A stretch of DNA of 64,000 nt from Neoceratodus forsteri (GCA_016271365.2 CM028132.1:589069001-589133000); one strand, 5' to 3'; numbered from the stretch's first letter, positions 22,257-32,784 are shown. Translations and numbers: made by a program. Notes: generated from the sequence alone by a model not told the origin.

Positions 22257-23690
22257 GTGTTGGAGGTGATAGGAAAGGGCCTGCCTCTGGAGTTTGGGCA
22301 GATCCCACCCTTCCATGCCATCGCCCCTCAGGGGGCCACGGGGTCCGCAGCCTCTGTTGGCCTGCCAAACCAATATTGCCCTGCTCCTCGAAAAAGAGGT
22401 GATCAGGAAGGTGGCAGATCCTCCTCCAGACCCGGGGTTTGTGTCCAGGTACTTCCTGGTCCCCAAGCAGATGGGGGGCTGGTGCCCCATTCTCGGCCTG
22501 CACGACCTGATCAAGTTTCTAAGGTCTTGGACCTTCTGGATGGTCACTCTGACTCAGATACCCCATCCTTGGAACGAGGCATGTGGCTCTATTCCCTGGA
22601 CCTCCAGGACGCACTCCTCACGTTCTGATCTGTCCGTTTCTTCAGAGACTTCTCCACTTCAGAGTGGAGGGATCTGTTTATGAGTTCCGAGCCATACCCT
22701 TCGGCCTCTTCCCAGTTCCCAGGGTCTTCTCCAATGCATAGCAGTGGTGACAGCATTCCTGCGGCACCGAAGGGTCTGGGTGTACCCCTACCCGGATGGC
22801 TGGCTGATTGCAACCCCCTCCAGAGCGGAGGTGGAGTGGTCCAGAGTTCTGACCCTCTAGGTTGCTCTCAGATGGGCCTCCTCTTCAACGGAGCCAAGTC
22901 AGAACTCGTGCCAAAGCAGGTAATTCTTTTCATCGGGGTAGAGCTCGACTCTTCGAGCCAGAGCTCGGCTCCCGGCGGACAGGGCCGAGGTTCTTCCTCC
23001 TTTACCCAATCACATCTGATTGGGCGCTTGCGCCCTGCGGGGATGTTCTGTGCCTCCTGGGCCTCATGGTGGCCTGCACCAGTGTGGTCCGTTGGGCCCA
23101 CTGGTACTTGCATCCCCTTCAATGGGGACTGGCTGGCCAGTGGTCACATCGCTGCAATCCATTGGACCAGCCCATGACAGTGACCCAGGAGAGGTGGAAC
23201 GCTCTCCAGTGGTGGACCGTTCCAGCACATCTGCAGGAGGGCATCCCATTCATCCGCCCTGAGCCGACGGTCTCTCTCTCATCGACCGATGCATCTCTAA
23301 TGGGTTGGGGTGCCCATCTGGGGACCACAGAGCGTCTGACCTCTGGTCTCCTCGGTGTCCCAATGCCACATCATCCTGCTGGAGCTCTGCGTGTTCTGCC
23401 CAGCCTCTCACCGCCTCGCTCCGTTTCTACGGGGTCAAGTGGTTCAGGTCCATACCACGACCATGTACTATCTAAACCGCCAGGGCGGGACATGCTCCAT
23501 GCCTCTGTGCAGGGAAGCTCTCCTCATTTGGCCACTCATGCGCAGCCTGGAGGCAGATCTCCTTGCCATTCACGTGGCAGGAGCCTCCTACACCCTGGCC
23601 AATGCCCTAAGCCGGATAGGGGCTGCGTTCTCACGAGTGGTCTCTCCTGCTGGAGGTAGTACAAGATCTGTTCTCCCACTGGGGCACACC
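22257..23690 (+). pseudogene. DIRS reverse transcriptase and RNase H, inactivated
   Basis: RT begins with a GHQPPLLA-type stretch and LLEKEVIRKVADPPPD near 22380, then SRYFLVPKQMGGW near 22445. The next blocks are SLDLQDA near 22590-22610 and RAIPFGLF near 22690. The catalytic block near 22785-22810 reads YPYPDGWLIATPS where the family has YLDDW, so one catalytic Asp is Gly. RNase H follows with SSTDASLMGWGAHLG near 23280-23320, and the MYYLNRQGG block near 23465. Frames shift repeatedly (22257, 22680, 22862 and 23355 segments). In intact elements these domains form one long pol ORF. Confidence 0.85.
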
Positions 23691-24050
23691 TCAGGTGGAC
23701 CTGTTTGCCTCCAGGGAGAATGCGAAGCTGAGACTGTTCCATGCCCGCCCCCCTCAGCAGGGCTTGCTGCAGGGGGATGCCTTCTCGAGGCCGTGGATCC
23801 CGGACCTCTTCTACGCCTTCCCCCCATTTCCCTTGATCCACAAGGTGCTTCTCAAGGCGAGGAGGGGCAAGACGCAGGTGATTCTGGTAGCCCCAGACTG
23901 GTTCCGCCAGCTCTGGTATCCAGCTCTCCTCAGTCTCAGTTCCAGGCTCCTGAGGTGGCTTCCAGCCTGCCTGGACCTGATCTCGGTTATCAGGGGAAGG
24001 TATTCCATTCGGACCTTCAATCCCTGCACCTGACAGCCTGGTTCCTGTGT
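23690..24050 (+). pseudogene. DIRS pol region between RNase H and recombinase
   Basis: VDLFASRENAKLRLF (from about 23692), then GDAFSRPWIPDLFYAFPPF near 23778-23830 and QVILVAPDW near 23875 form the conserved DIRS post-RNase H segment. It is open for 112 codons from 23695 to 24033, one of the best-kept pieces of the element. It overlaps the predicted start of the recombinase ORF at about 24060. Confidence 0.75.
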
Positions 24051-24056
24051 GGCTAG

Positions 24057-25090
24057 TTGCCAGGCCTTGGGTCTTCCGGCGAGGTCCTCAACTTTGTTGA
24101 GGCATCCCGTCAGGAGTCGACCGGAAAATGCTACGCCTTCAAATGGAAGAGTTCTCCATTTGGTGTTAGGGTAGGGCCTGGTCCCTTCTCCTGTTCCTCA
24201 GTGAGCATTCCGGACTACCTGTGGTCCTTTCTTCTTCTTCAGCAAGGGCTTCGGTCGATGACCCTTAAGGTGCTCCTGGCAGCCACCTCTGCCCTCTGGG
24301 CGCGGGCTGGTAGGCAGTCGGTGCCACAGGAAAGGTGGTCGGGCGCTTCTCCAAGGCCTTGATCACACTTCCCCTCCAGTGCGAGAATCTCCACCTCCAT
24401 GGGATCTACCACTGGTATTGGCTTAGCTCATGGACAAGCCATTCGAACCAATGCACAGGTGCGATTCTCCCACCTGTTGTGGAAGAACACCTTCTTGGTG
24501 GCTACCACATCTACCAGTAGGATGGGAGAGCTCCAGGCGCTCCCTTTGAGGCTCCCTATCTGGTCTTCCACAGGAACAAGGTTGTCCTGCGCCCCACCCG
24601 AATTTCCTTCCGAAGGTGGTGTCGGAGCTTCGCCTTAACCGGGTGTTGTCTCTGCCAGTGTTCTACCCCACTCACACCTCGGAGGCCAAACATAGGCTCC
24701 ATTTGGACCCTAGTTGAGCGCTCACCTTCTCAGGGAGCGTAGGGCTGAAGTTCAGGAGAGGTTTGCCAGCTGTTTGTCATCTACACTGAAGCCACACCTG
24801 GCAGACCTGCAGCCAAGTGGACAATGAGTGGGTGGGTCACCTCCTGCATAGATCTCCGCTATAGGTGGGCGGGCATGGAGCCTCCCAGAGGGATAAGAGC
24901 TCATTTTACCCGCCATACCGCTGCATTGGTGGCTGCTTCCGGGAATGTCCCTATCCAGGATATCTGCAGGGCTCCTACCTGGAAGTCAGCACATACCGTA
25001 TTACGCCCTACCACATTGACCTTGGGTCACGCCGGGATGCTGATTTGGGGCCTCAGTTCTCCAGTCTTTATTCCCTAAGTAGGGGGTGTG
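24057..25090 (+). pseudogene. DIRS tyrosine recombinase, broken
   Basis: The C-terminal catalytic region is recognisable near 24910-25075. An RHTAALVAASGNVPIQDI segment supplies the second Arg and the His, WKSAHT supplies the third conserved block, and the PYHIDLG stretch near 25010 supplies the nucleophilic Tyr. The N-terminal core-binding part (24060-24700) is present in several frames, with EASRQESTGKCYAFKWKSS near 24097-24150 as an anchor. DIRS elements use this enzyme in place of a DDE integrase to insert a circular DNA copy. Frameshifts near 24360 and 24650-24880 break the gene. Confidence 0.8.
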
Positions 25091-25119
25091 TGCCTTGCCT
25101 CCCTCCTCCCGGAGAACTG

Positions 25120-25450
25120 CTAGGAGTCTGCCAGATAGTGTGGATGAACAACATATCCATGTCCCTAGAAATACAGGTTACTTACCTGTAACAGGAGTTC
25201 TAGGAATGGTATATGTTGTTCATCCACATGACCCACCCGACCTCCCCGGCTTCGATGCACAACCTGGCTTCCAGCGGGCTAGATCTGGCATCATGGGGCG
25301 GAGCCGAGAGTTTTACCACCCGGGTGGGTGGGAGGAGCCAGCTTGAAGACCTTCCGGCAAGATTTAAAGCGACAAGGAACCTGCCAGATAGTGTGGATGA
25401 ACAACATATACCATTCCTAGAACTCCTGTTACAGGTGAGTAACTTATATT
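25120..25450 (+). repeat. DIRS right terminal repeat and internal complementary region
   Basis: CCAGATAGTGTGGATGAACA occurs at about 25130 and 25383. CTGTAACAGGAGTTCTAGGA near 25186 and its reverse complement near 25418-25440 form a long inverted pair. This doubled end is the template for joining the ends in DIRS replication. The last ~30 bp are intact here but missing on the left. Confidence 0.8.
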
Positions 25451-25451
25451 T

Positions 25452-25860
25452 TTTGAGCCAGGTGAAAAGGTTTTGCTACTGTTACCCACAACAGAAAATA
25501 AACTGTTAATGAAGTGGCAAGGACCTTGTAGAGTGCTTAGACATACTGGCACCATTAACTACGAGACTGGGACCCCTAACAGGAAAAATCCTACTAAGAT
25601 ATACCATGCTAACCTCCTCAAGAAATGGATTGGAAAAATGCCAAAAGCTACTTTGCTAGTTTTACCAGAAACTGATAAAGAAGCTAGTGTTGTAGCTTAT
25701 GATAGACTGGAGCAAACAGTAAATGCTGATGCTGTAAAGGTGAATGTTTCCTTAACTTCAGAACAATCTGCAGACTTACATAATGTGCTAAAGACATTTA
25801 ACAGTACTTTCACCACAGTACCAGGCCGAGCAAAAGGGATTGAGCATGTTATAGGGACAA
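25452..25860 (+). pseudogene. Gypsy integrase C-terminus and linker to RT
   Basis: The integrase resumes with FEPGEKVLLL, then MKWQGPCRV (the GPY/F-type module near 25508) and KIYHANLLKKWIG near 25597-25635. It runs in one frame into a linker and then into the RT N-terminus (LHNVLKTFNSTFTTVPG near 25777-25830), with no stop between the two domains in this frame until 26027. This direct integrase-to-RT fusion is the evidence for the Gmr1 domain order. Confidence 0.85.
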
Positions 25861-26515
25861 GGAATGCTTGTTCTATTAGGCAAAAGATGTACAGGTTACC
25901 AGAGCAGTTAAGAGCTGACGTGATTAAGGAAATACAAAAAAATGAAAGAACTGGGTATCATAGAGGAGTCGAGGAGTGCTTGGTTATCTCAATTGGTAAT
26001 TTTAAACAAAAAAGAAGGGGGTGTTAGAATCTGCCTTGATTTTAGGAAACTTAATCAAGTGTCAGAATTTGACAGTTATCCTATGCCCAGAATAGATGAT
26101 TTGGTGGACAGACTGGGAAGTGCAAAGTATATCAGTACCCTCTGTCTCACCAGGGGTTACTGGCAAATCCCTTTGGCTAAAGAATCCAGAGACAAAACTG
26201 CATTTGCCACTCCTGTTGGATTCTATCAGTTCACCACCATGCCATTTGATTTCCATGGTGCACCAGCTACATTCCAGTGGTACATGGATGTAATTTTATC
26301 CCTTCACACTGGTTACTGTGCTGCATACCTGGATGATGTCATGGTGTACAGTTCAGATTGGAAAAGCCACCTGAAACACCTACGAGCAGTCATCCAAGCT
26401 ATCAAAAATGCAGGTCTGACTATTACTCCTACCAAATGTGCATTGGGCAGGTAGGAAACCAGATATTTTGGCTATGTGTTGGGAAATGGAGAAGTTAAGC
26501 CAGAAATTTCTAAAA
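25861..26515 (+). pseudogene. Gypsy reverse transcriptase
   Basis: RT motifs appear in order: QKMYRLPEQLRADVIKEI near 25880, LVILNKKEGGVRICLDFRKL near 25990-26050, the PMPRIDDLVDRLG block near 26080, YWQIPLAKE near 26160, FHGAPATFQWYMD near 26250 and the catalytic YLDDVMVYS near 26325. The catalytic Asp pair is intact. A run of seven A near 25935-25941 causes the only frame change inside the domain core, and a stop at 26452 ends the second segment early. The connection to RNase H is in a third frame. The sequence is closest to Ty3/Gypsy RT and clearly not retroviral. Confidence 0.9.
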
Positions 26516-27133
26516 TAGAAGGTGCAGCTAACAGCCCTGTCCCTAAAACAAAGAAATAGTCAGGACATTTTAGGGCTGGCTAATTATTACAGGAGATTTG
26601 TTTCCAGCTTTGCTGAGTTAGCTACTCCCCTCACTGAACTCATGAAGAAACAGTTCCCAAATAATGTGAAATGGACCCCAGAGTGTGATGAAACTTTTCA
26701 AGCCATTAAGGCTGCATTCTGTTCAGCCCCTGCTTTAAGAAGCCCAGCCTTTGAGAAACCATTTTTGTTACATACAAATGCATCAGAGGTAGGCCTAGGT
26801 GCAGTCTTGAGTTAAAATATAGATGGGACAGAACATCCTATTCTGTACACAAGTAGGAAGTTGCATGACACAGAGAAAAGGTACTCCATCATTGAAAAGG
26901 AATGTTTAGCAGCAAAGTGGGCCATGGAGTCCCTTACGTTTTATTTGCCAGGAACTGCCTTTGTACTTATAACAGGTCACAATCCTCTCTGTTGGCTTAA
27001 CCAAATGAAATATAAAAATTCCAGAATCACAAGGTGGTACCTGGCACTACAGCCATTTAAATTCAAGGTGATACACAAATCTGGTAAAGAGAATGGCAAT
27101 GCAGATTTTCTGTCAAGATATGGTGGAAATTGA
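26516..27133 (+). pseudogene. Gypsy RNase H, inactivated
   Basis: The connection domain LGLANYYRRFV lies near 26571-26600. RNase H starts with FLLHTNASEVGLGAVLS near 26764, where the first catalytic Asp (usually TDAS) is Asn. The Glu is kept in IIEKECLAAKWAMESL near 26870-26930. The second Asp is Gly in ITGHNPLCWL near 26970, where TDHNPL is usual. The domain ends with KSGKENGNADFLSR near 27075-27117, keeping the last Asp. One stop at 26814 breaks it. The 3' LTR begins about 125 bp downstream, with no integrase after it. Confidence 0.85.
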
Positions 27134-27242
27134 GGGTTCTGAAGGCTAAAAAACAAATGCATGAGTTTAAACTTCACTGTTTGAAAGCTAATGTTAGAGA
27201 ATAGAAAGTTTTGGAAACCTGTTTGATAAAACAGGTTCCCTC

Positions 27243-27256
27243 TTAAGGGGGGTGTA
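27243..27256 (+). promoter_or_regulatory. Polypurine tract before Gypsy 3' LTR
   Basis: A purine run AAGGGGGG (27245-27252) ends 4 bp before the 3' LTR start TGTGACAG, the expected place for the plus-strand priming site. Confidence 0.6.
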
Positions 27257-27942
27257 TGTGACAGTGTGGAATAGGACCCTGTCCCAGTTGTTATGGAAAG
27301 TGTTTACATGCAAGGTTCTATTCTTTCCTTTCCTGTCTCTTCTCTGTCTGGTTGCGCAACAAGTTTTCCTGTGAGACCTAGGATTTGACCACCCTGACAG
27401 TCTCGCAATTTGCCTCATGCTATCTCTCAGTCTTCCCTTGCTGTTTGTCTTTTCCTCCCTTGTATATTTGCTGGTATAAAAATATACCCCTTTGTTTAGA
27501 AAATATATAGTGTTACTGTTGAAATGTATATAATTATAGGTTGAGATGATTGTAAAAAGCTATTGGAAACTCAAGAGGTTACCTGAGAGCAATTTTTAAG
27601 CCTTTTGCAAAGGCTGTGGAAAATGGACCTCAGTTCTGGGACATTGTGTTCCTGCCAGCACTTGCCTGAAATATACTAGAACATTTTAGAAAAAAACAGA
27701 ATGCTTGTTAAGAAGGGGGGTTGCAAGGACTTACAAAAAGACAGAGCTGCAATTGCTTGCAAGAAAGGACACACAGAGATTGAAGGAAAACGCATATGGA
27801 CTTTTTCTGTTTATTTTGCCTTTGTAAATAGTTATACTGAACAATTTTATTTTTTAATTTTATTGTTATTCATAATAAAACTCTTGTTGCAAATTTTACA
27901 ACAGCTCCTGATTTTTCCTATGCTTCCGATCTCTCAGCGACA
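27257..27942 (+). repeat. Gypsy 3' LTR
   Basis: It begins TGTGACAG and ends CAGCGACA. It keeps a TATA-like GGTATAAAAATATA near 27473 and an AATAAA signal (27874-27880 region) before CTCTTGTTGCAAATTTTA. It is followed by CCCAT, one base different from the left flank CCTAT. Confidence 0.85.
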
Positions 27943-28159
27943 CCCATCTTAAAAGAGTTTAGTCCTGTGGTGGTGTAAATAGCGATTAGGCCATTCTATC
28001 AGTTTTGAATGAGGAGAAACTCCATTAGAAAGAGGAACAACAGCAACAAAGGGTAAGCAAATAAAAGCTATTTCAAAGGCATGTGTGGACACTATGTATT
28101 CATTACAGAAGTTAAGGTTATTGAACAAAATCAAATAACCTGAGCTGTGTAGAAATATG

Positions 28160-28650
28160 TTGTATTATGTATTATCATTGATGATTGTTGACCATGGATG
28201 ATCATTATTTCTAAGATATTCTATGACATCAATAACTCCCATTCCATGCTAGTCATCTGAATGGCCTGGAATGGTGTCATTCATGTCACAGAATGTTCAT
28301 TTCAGGCAGTATGAAAAGAGAGCAGCAACTGCTGAGGAGAGAGGGATTCAGGGTAGTTACAAAGGCAACAAAATTAGATTATTAATTTAACAAAAATGTA
28401 AAAACATATTAGAATACTGTGTAGCCAAAGAACAACTGAAAGGCATCTATACATGTAAAAACTGTTTCCTATCATCTTTAAGACATTACCATGTCCAGAC
28501 CATGTTTACCAGTTTATCCATATCTGACCATGTTTTGGCAGAGGTAAAATACACCACATAACTTTAACACATGATCAAACATGGTCAAAAACAATGCCAA
28601 AACATGTTTAAAATGATTTTGAAATATGTTTGACCATGTTTAAAACATGC
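28160..28650. repeat. CATGGT/ACCATG-rich repeat block 3
   Basis: TTGACCATGGATGATC near 28188, CCATGTCCAGACCATGTTTACC near 28490 and AAACATGGTCAAAAAC near 28575 are examples. The words recur in both orientations, as in the blocks at 7.0 and 14.9 kb. An unrelated ~250 bp stretch sits in the middle. Confidence 0.55.
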
Positions 28651-29370
28651 TGCATTTCAAGATGCTTCTGGGTTGATGAACAGGAAATTGTCCAAATAAT
28701 GTAGGCTACAATCAGTCCCTGCTCTGCTGCCAACTACTGAGTTCAAGGCTGGTAAATTTTTTAAAGATAGCACAAGAAATAGAGCAGCTCAATGGCCTGT
28801 AGCTAGGAACGAAAATCTCAGTTCTTACCTGTGTATCTAGTAGACAAAAACTCAACCAGTTTCACCAGTATAAGGTGAAAGGCCGACTCAGTATCTGCTT
28901 TCACAATCAAAGACCCTGGGTAGCAGTCCAGCACCAATTCCACCACATTGCCAAAAGATACAGTATGTATGATGTAGTCATCATGTTAGGGTCGATGTTA
29001 TCACTGATTACATTCTAAAGAAGAGAGGTGATGTATGGGTTGGAACTCCATGAGGATCTCTTTAGGTACTAGTCCCAGGGACCTACTATCTTTACTGATT
29101 CTACCTCCTTCCAATGTTTTTTGCTTAGGACTGCTGACCTGACCATTGCTGACTTTAGGTTGTCTGCATCCCTCACCACCAGGGGCCTACACTGCAGATC
29201 CTGAAACAATGTGTAAAACCATACCTTAGTTAAAAAATTAATGTTTTTCAGGGTAGTCCAGCAAAGGGGTGACGGCCTGCATTCTAATTAATACTTGGGC
29301 TATTCTCCCATTGCCCGTGCTGGATTAGGCTTTGGGGACTCACTTTGAGAATTTTGCTGGGGTCCTCTGC
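28651..29370. other. No recognisable feature
   Basis: No motif or repeat structure was identified on either strand. Confidence 0.5.
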
Positions 29371-29373
29371 ACT

Positions 29374-29940
29374 TCAAAACCAGGTGCTTACCTCCACAAA
29401 TGGAACAAGCATGTCTGTCCTTCTATTTGCTAAGGAACTGATAGGACCATTTCTTAAATTTCCAACACATACCCTCTCTGCTAGTTCCCCTTTCCCCTTC
29501 TGTACTCTGGGTGGTAGATCCCAAGACTGAGAGACCACTGCCAAAAAGAAAGGGTTTTCAATGTAGCAGGAGAATGAAAGATGACAGTCCAACCAAACGC
29601 CATAGTATTTGAAGGAAGTAACTTCTTCCAATGCAGATCTAGGGTCAATGTGAAGAGACAGGATATGAGGCACATTATGATTCAAACGAGAGGAGATACT
29701 GAGGTAATAAGTGCTTTCATGGTAATAACCTTTTCAGTCAATTGAGACTGAGAAACCGGGATCAATTCTGTTTTACCATCTAGAGGAAAAATGTGGAACA
29801 TCTTTTCTATGTGGGATAGAGGATCTCTGAGAGGTAAAATGAGGGATGTCCCAGTGAATGTGTGACAGTTGAGAACAGAGGGGGTTTTGACAGGTAGCAG
29901 AGGGAGTTTTGATGAGCAAAGCAAGGGATGTACCTCCTAA
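29374..29940 (-). pseudogene. Possible LINE reverse transcriptase fragment
   Basis: Two minus-strand open stretches (29374-29685 and 29682-29924) overlap. One contains VTSFKYYGVWLDCHLSF, which resembles the block after the catalytic YADD in LINE RTs (FKYLGVxLD). The neighbouring sequence does not continue as RT, so this is either a short fragment or a coincidence. The segment LILPLR near 29830 is also found at about 45650 (minus). Confidence 0.3.
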
Positions 29941-30159
29941 AGAGGGATAACTGAAAGATATGGACAGACAAGACAGGAGAAAATACCCAACAATATGCCC
30001 TAAGGTTATGACAAACTCTCTAACATAATGTATTTAGTTGATAAATGAATTATAGCATGCAAAAATCGTTGTCATAATCTCCAAAATAGCCTCTAAAATG
30101 CACCCCAGAACATATAAAACCCTTTAGCTCGGTCCCTAGACCCCAGTTTACTTGGTCAA

Positions 30160-30290
30160 AGATGACCTCAGTTATTCTCCTTGTGACTTGCTCAAGGTAG
30201 CACAGTGAGTAAGTGGTGGTTGTGAGATTCAAGGTTGCATGGGTTTCCAGGTTAACAGTTCTGTACTCCAAATGCTAGCCAAACTGCCTC
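30160..30290 (-). mobile_element. CORE-SINE (MIR-like) fragment
   Basis: On the minus strand it reads CCACCACTTACTCACTGTGC and CTTGAGCAAGTCACAAGG, the MIR-type core, preceded by a decayed tRNA-like head with TTGAATCTCACAACC (B-box). It has no visible target duplication and appears older than the copy at 8.8 kb. Confidence 0.7.
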
Positions 30291-30435
30291 TTCTTAAAAA
30301 TAACTTTAAAACCTATCCCTCCTTCTGAAAGTGATTGCTGCCACATTTTAAAATCTTGCACAAAATGAAGCAACAAAAACAGCACACTGTTTGTGGCAAA
30401 GATACAAATAGCACTCATTAATATGTGTATTTATG

Positions 30436-30995
30436 GGGCGACAGCTGGCACAAGCAGTATTGCTACCACTTGTGCTGGTGATGACCTGGGTTTGGGAACA
30501 AGCCCAGAGTGTTGGAGGCTCATCCGGGGGAATGAGCATCTGATGGACTGCTCTCCTCCTTTGGGGTGGGTGGGTTGAGGTGGTCAGCAACAGTCCAGCT
30601 CCTGGTGGTGGCTACAAGTCATTATGCCTCACACCTCATGCGCATGCAGGTATGGGATTCAGCGTGCATTGGCACATCATGCACAGGAGTATGCGCAATG
30701 TGCCTTGGATGCTATTGTACATCATAGTTTCAGGGGTCACCAACAAAAAAATACCCTCAGTTCGCAGCATGATGCTCTAGGGCACTACTCCAACACTGAT
30801 GCTGAAAAGATGCTGGCATAAGTCTTGGGCAGGGCCTAAGGTTGATTTTGATTCCTCCTCCTGGGAGCTCCGCCATAAGGGGCAATTCACAGGCCCCCGG
30901 CAGCCAGGGGATTGCCAGGGTGAGTGTGGGGATCCTGGGAACTTACATGGGGTATATTCTTGCCTGGCCTGAGATCCTAAAAACAGAGTTGAAAA
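30436..30995 (+). mobile_element. tRNA-derived SINE, family A copy 2
   Basis: The head contains GACCTGGGTTTGGGAACAAG, matching the heads at 8.5 and 58.4 kb. The body GGGGTGGGTGGGTTGAGG aligns with GGGTGGGTGGGGAATCC at 58440. It ends at GTTGAAAAAAATATT. An imperfect target duplication flanks it: AATATGTGTATTTATG on the left, AATATTGTATTTGTG on the right. Confidence 0.65.
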
Positions 30996-31439
30996 AAATA
31001 TTGTATTTGTGTTGGACCAAATAAAGTAATATTTGACTACATGGCTGAGGCTAGTGAGATGAGCTGGTTACTTACAAGTGATAATAAATGCATAGTTTAC
31101 CAGCAACTCTGAAATCGTTGATCTTGTGCAATCATTAAAAGCAACAGTAAAATGTAAAAAAACAAATTTAACAGACACAAACATACACAGAAATACAGCT
31201 AACGTAACAGAGACACAAATATAAATACTTACAATCAGCCTCATGCACAGCCTTACTTAATATACTGTAAGCTGTATCTACATGAAACAAAGTGTCACTA
31301 TCGAGTGGAACAATCAGCATTGATGCTTGTTTTTATTATTCTGTTTATCTCTTTCCTCCCAGGTGCTCTGATCAAGACCCTAGTAGATCACATACTAGTC
31401 CAACAACAACCTGTCCTTTGCCAGCAGCATAGCTTATAC

Positions 31440-32015
31440 CATGTGGAGGTGCCTTCAGGGGGGTCTACTCACCCCCCCAAAAAAACAGCATCCATGGCCT
31501 CTCTCATAGCCAATGGGGGGTGGGTGTGGGACCAAGATTGCCCAGCTCCTTCATCCTTCCTGGGAGGTTAATTTCCATGTTTTTGCTCCAGTTCCACAAG
31601 GATTCCAGCAGCAGGAGCTCCAGAGTGTCTGAACACTGCTGTGTGCTCACACAGAGCAAGATGGTGCCCTCCCATCTTTTAGAAGCCACCCAGCAGCATG
31701 ACAGCCTGTGGTCACCTAGATGGCAGTAGTGCAGTGGGGTTTCAGGACCCCCAGAGAAAATGTCCTTTGGAACAGTTACTCCTCTTCCACCCAGACTGCC
31801 AACATCCTGGGATGGTGCCCTCACTTCTACTAGAAGCCACCCAGCTGCATGACAGCCTGTGATCACCTATACAGCAATAATGCAGTGGGGGGTTGACAAC
31901 TCCCTCCCAAGAAGAATGTCCTCTGGGCCAGTTACTCCTCTTCCTGCTGGACTGCCAAGATCCTGGGGTCAGGATGTGAACCTGAGTCACTGGTGTCAGC
32001 TCCTGTGCTACGGAC
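31440..32015 (-). mobile_element. tRNA-derived SINE, family A copy 3, with internal duplication
   Basis: On the minus strand the head is near 31930-32015 (GTGACTCAGGTTCACATCCTG), comparable with the head at 52440. The interior is expanded by a tandem repeat (31661-31975). The 3' end is uncertain; an A-run-like CCCCCCAAAAAAACA at 31474-31487 may be near it. Confidence 0.5.
31661..31975. repeat. Two-copy ~151 bp tandem repeat
   Basis: ATGGTGCCCTC...AGAAGCCACCCAGC...CATGACAGCCTGTG occurs at 31661 and again at 31812, with about 85-90% identity by eye, followed by a matching CCTCTTCC...GACTGCCAA...ATCCTGG end near 31940. It lies inside the SINE-like sequence. Confidence 0.7.
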
Positions 32016-32227
32016 CAGCCTGCACCAAAAATGTGTGGTACATTTGATGTGTCCTGATCTCTGCTTTACATAACTATGGTCATGCTGCCCTATGGCCCAG
32101 CAGAAGAGCATCATGTGTCTGTGCCAGTGAGCCAGGTTCAGGAGCAGCTTTAAGGACTGGTGCAGCCAAGGCTGAGCAAACCCAGGAGGTTGGAGTATGA
32201 ATAGATAGGCCATTGACAGAGTACAGG

Positions 32228-32320
32228 CCTGGCACATTCATAAGGTAGAAAAAATGGGCAGACTGGATGGGCCTTGCGGTCCTTATGTGCTGTCAGCTTC
32301 TATGCTTCTATGTTTCAATT
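32228..32320 (+). mobile_element. CR1 LINE 3' tail
   Basis: GGGCAGACTGGATGGGCCTTGCGGTCCTTATGTGCTGTCA is the terminal CR1 motif, followed by CTTCTATGCTTCTATGTTTC, the octamer-type CR1 end. Only about 90 bp remain. Confidence 0.8.
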
Positions 32321-32784
32321 GGGAACCATGGGTGCAGCGACCCCTTATGGCAAGCAAGGTAGCCTGCTCCCTTGTGAGGGTTGTGCATATTAGGATGTAG
32401 GAGGACAAAAAGCAAAGTGGAACATCCACATCTCCAGGATGACAGCTGGAGGTATCCTCAAGTCCTGCACCATGTGGATTTCCACCAGTGGGAGTGGTAA
32501 TGATTGTGGAAGACATGGTTGGAGTTCCAACAGGGGAGGCCTGAGGTCTAGGTTTATGACCATGTTGGACATAATGCCTATAAAGAAAAACAGTGGTCAT
32601 TTTAGGTTTGATAATACACACTGATTCTGTCTGATATCTGGCTTTGCTGTTGTGTATTGTTTTTTTTGCTTGTTTTACAGTGTTACCTGTTTTTTGTAAA
32701 ACTGTATTTAGTAAACTAGCCTATATGGTATGTATTGTATCTGTGTTGACTACATTCTGCTAGGACTTGTTTTATGTATATGAA

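Larger units (their letters stand above)
19589..25450 (+). mobile_element. DIRS-type element (copy 1) inserted in Gypsy integrase
   Basis: The ends are inverted: the left end (19589 on) contains GGATATGTTGTTCATCCACA, and the right end carries its reverse complement twice, near 25140 and 25390, the layout expected of DIRS terminal repeats plus the internal complementary region. Between them are gag, RT/RNase H and tyrosine recombinase genes, all in the plus orientation. The host integrase phase resumes at 25452. No target duplication is seen, which fits recombinase-mediated insertion. The GC content is clearly above that of the flanking DNA. Confidence 0.9.
15339..27942 (+). mobile_element. 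Gmr1-like Ty3/Gypsy LTR retrotransposon with nested insertions
   Basis: Two direct LTRs (15339-16071 and 27257-27942) bound the element, with near-identical 5 bp flanks (CCTAT on the left, CCCAT on the right). The internal order is gag remnant, integrase core, integrase C-terminus, RT, RNase H, polypurine tract. In most Ty3/Gypsy elements integrase follows RNase H; integrase before RT is the hallmark of the Gmr1 group first described from deuterostomes. An L2-like LINE (17055-19514) and a DIRS element (19589-25450) lie inside the integrase gene. Without these insertions the element would be about 4.3 kb, so protease, the integrase zinc domain and most of gag have been deleted. Confidence 0.85.

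Noticed and set aside
31304..31400. Short ORF starting MEQSALMLVFIILFISFLPG with signal-peptide look
   Set aside because: It runs into SINE-like repeat sequence and has no conserved counterpart; AT-rich chance hydrophobic start.
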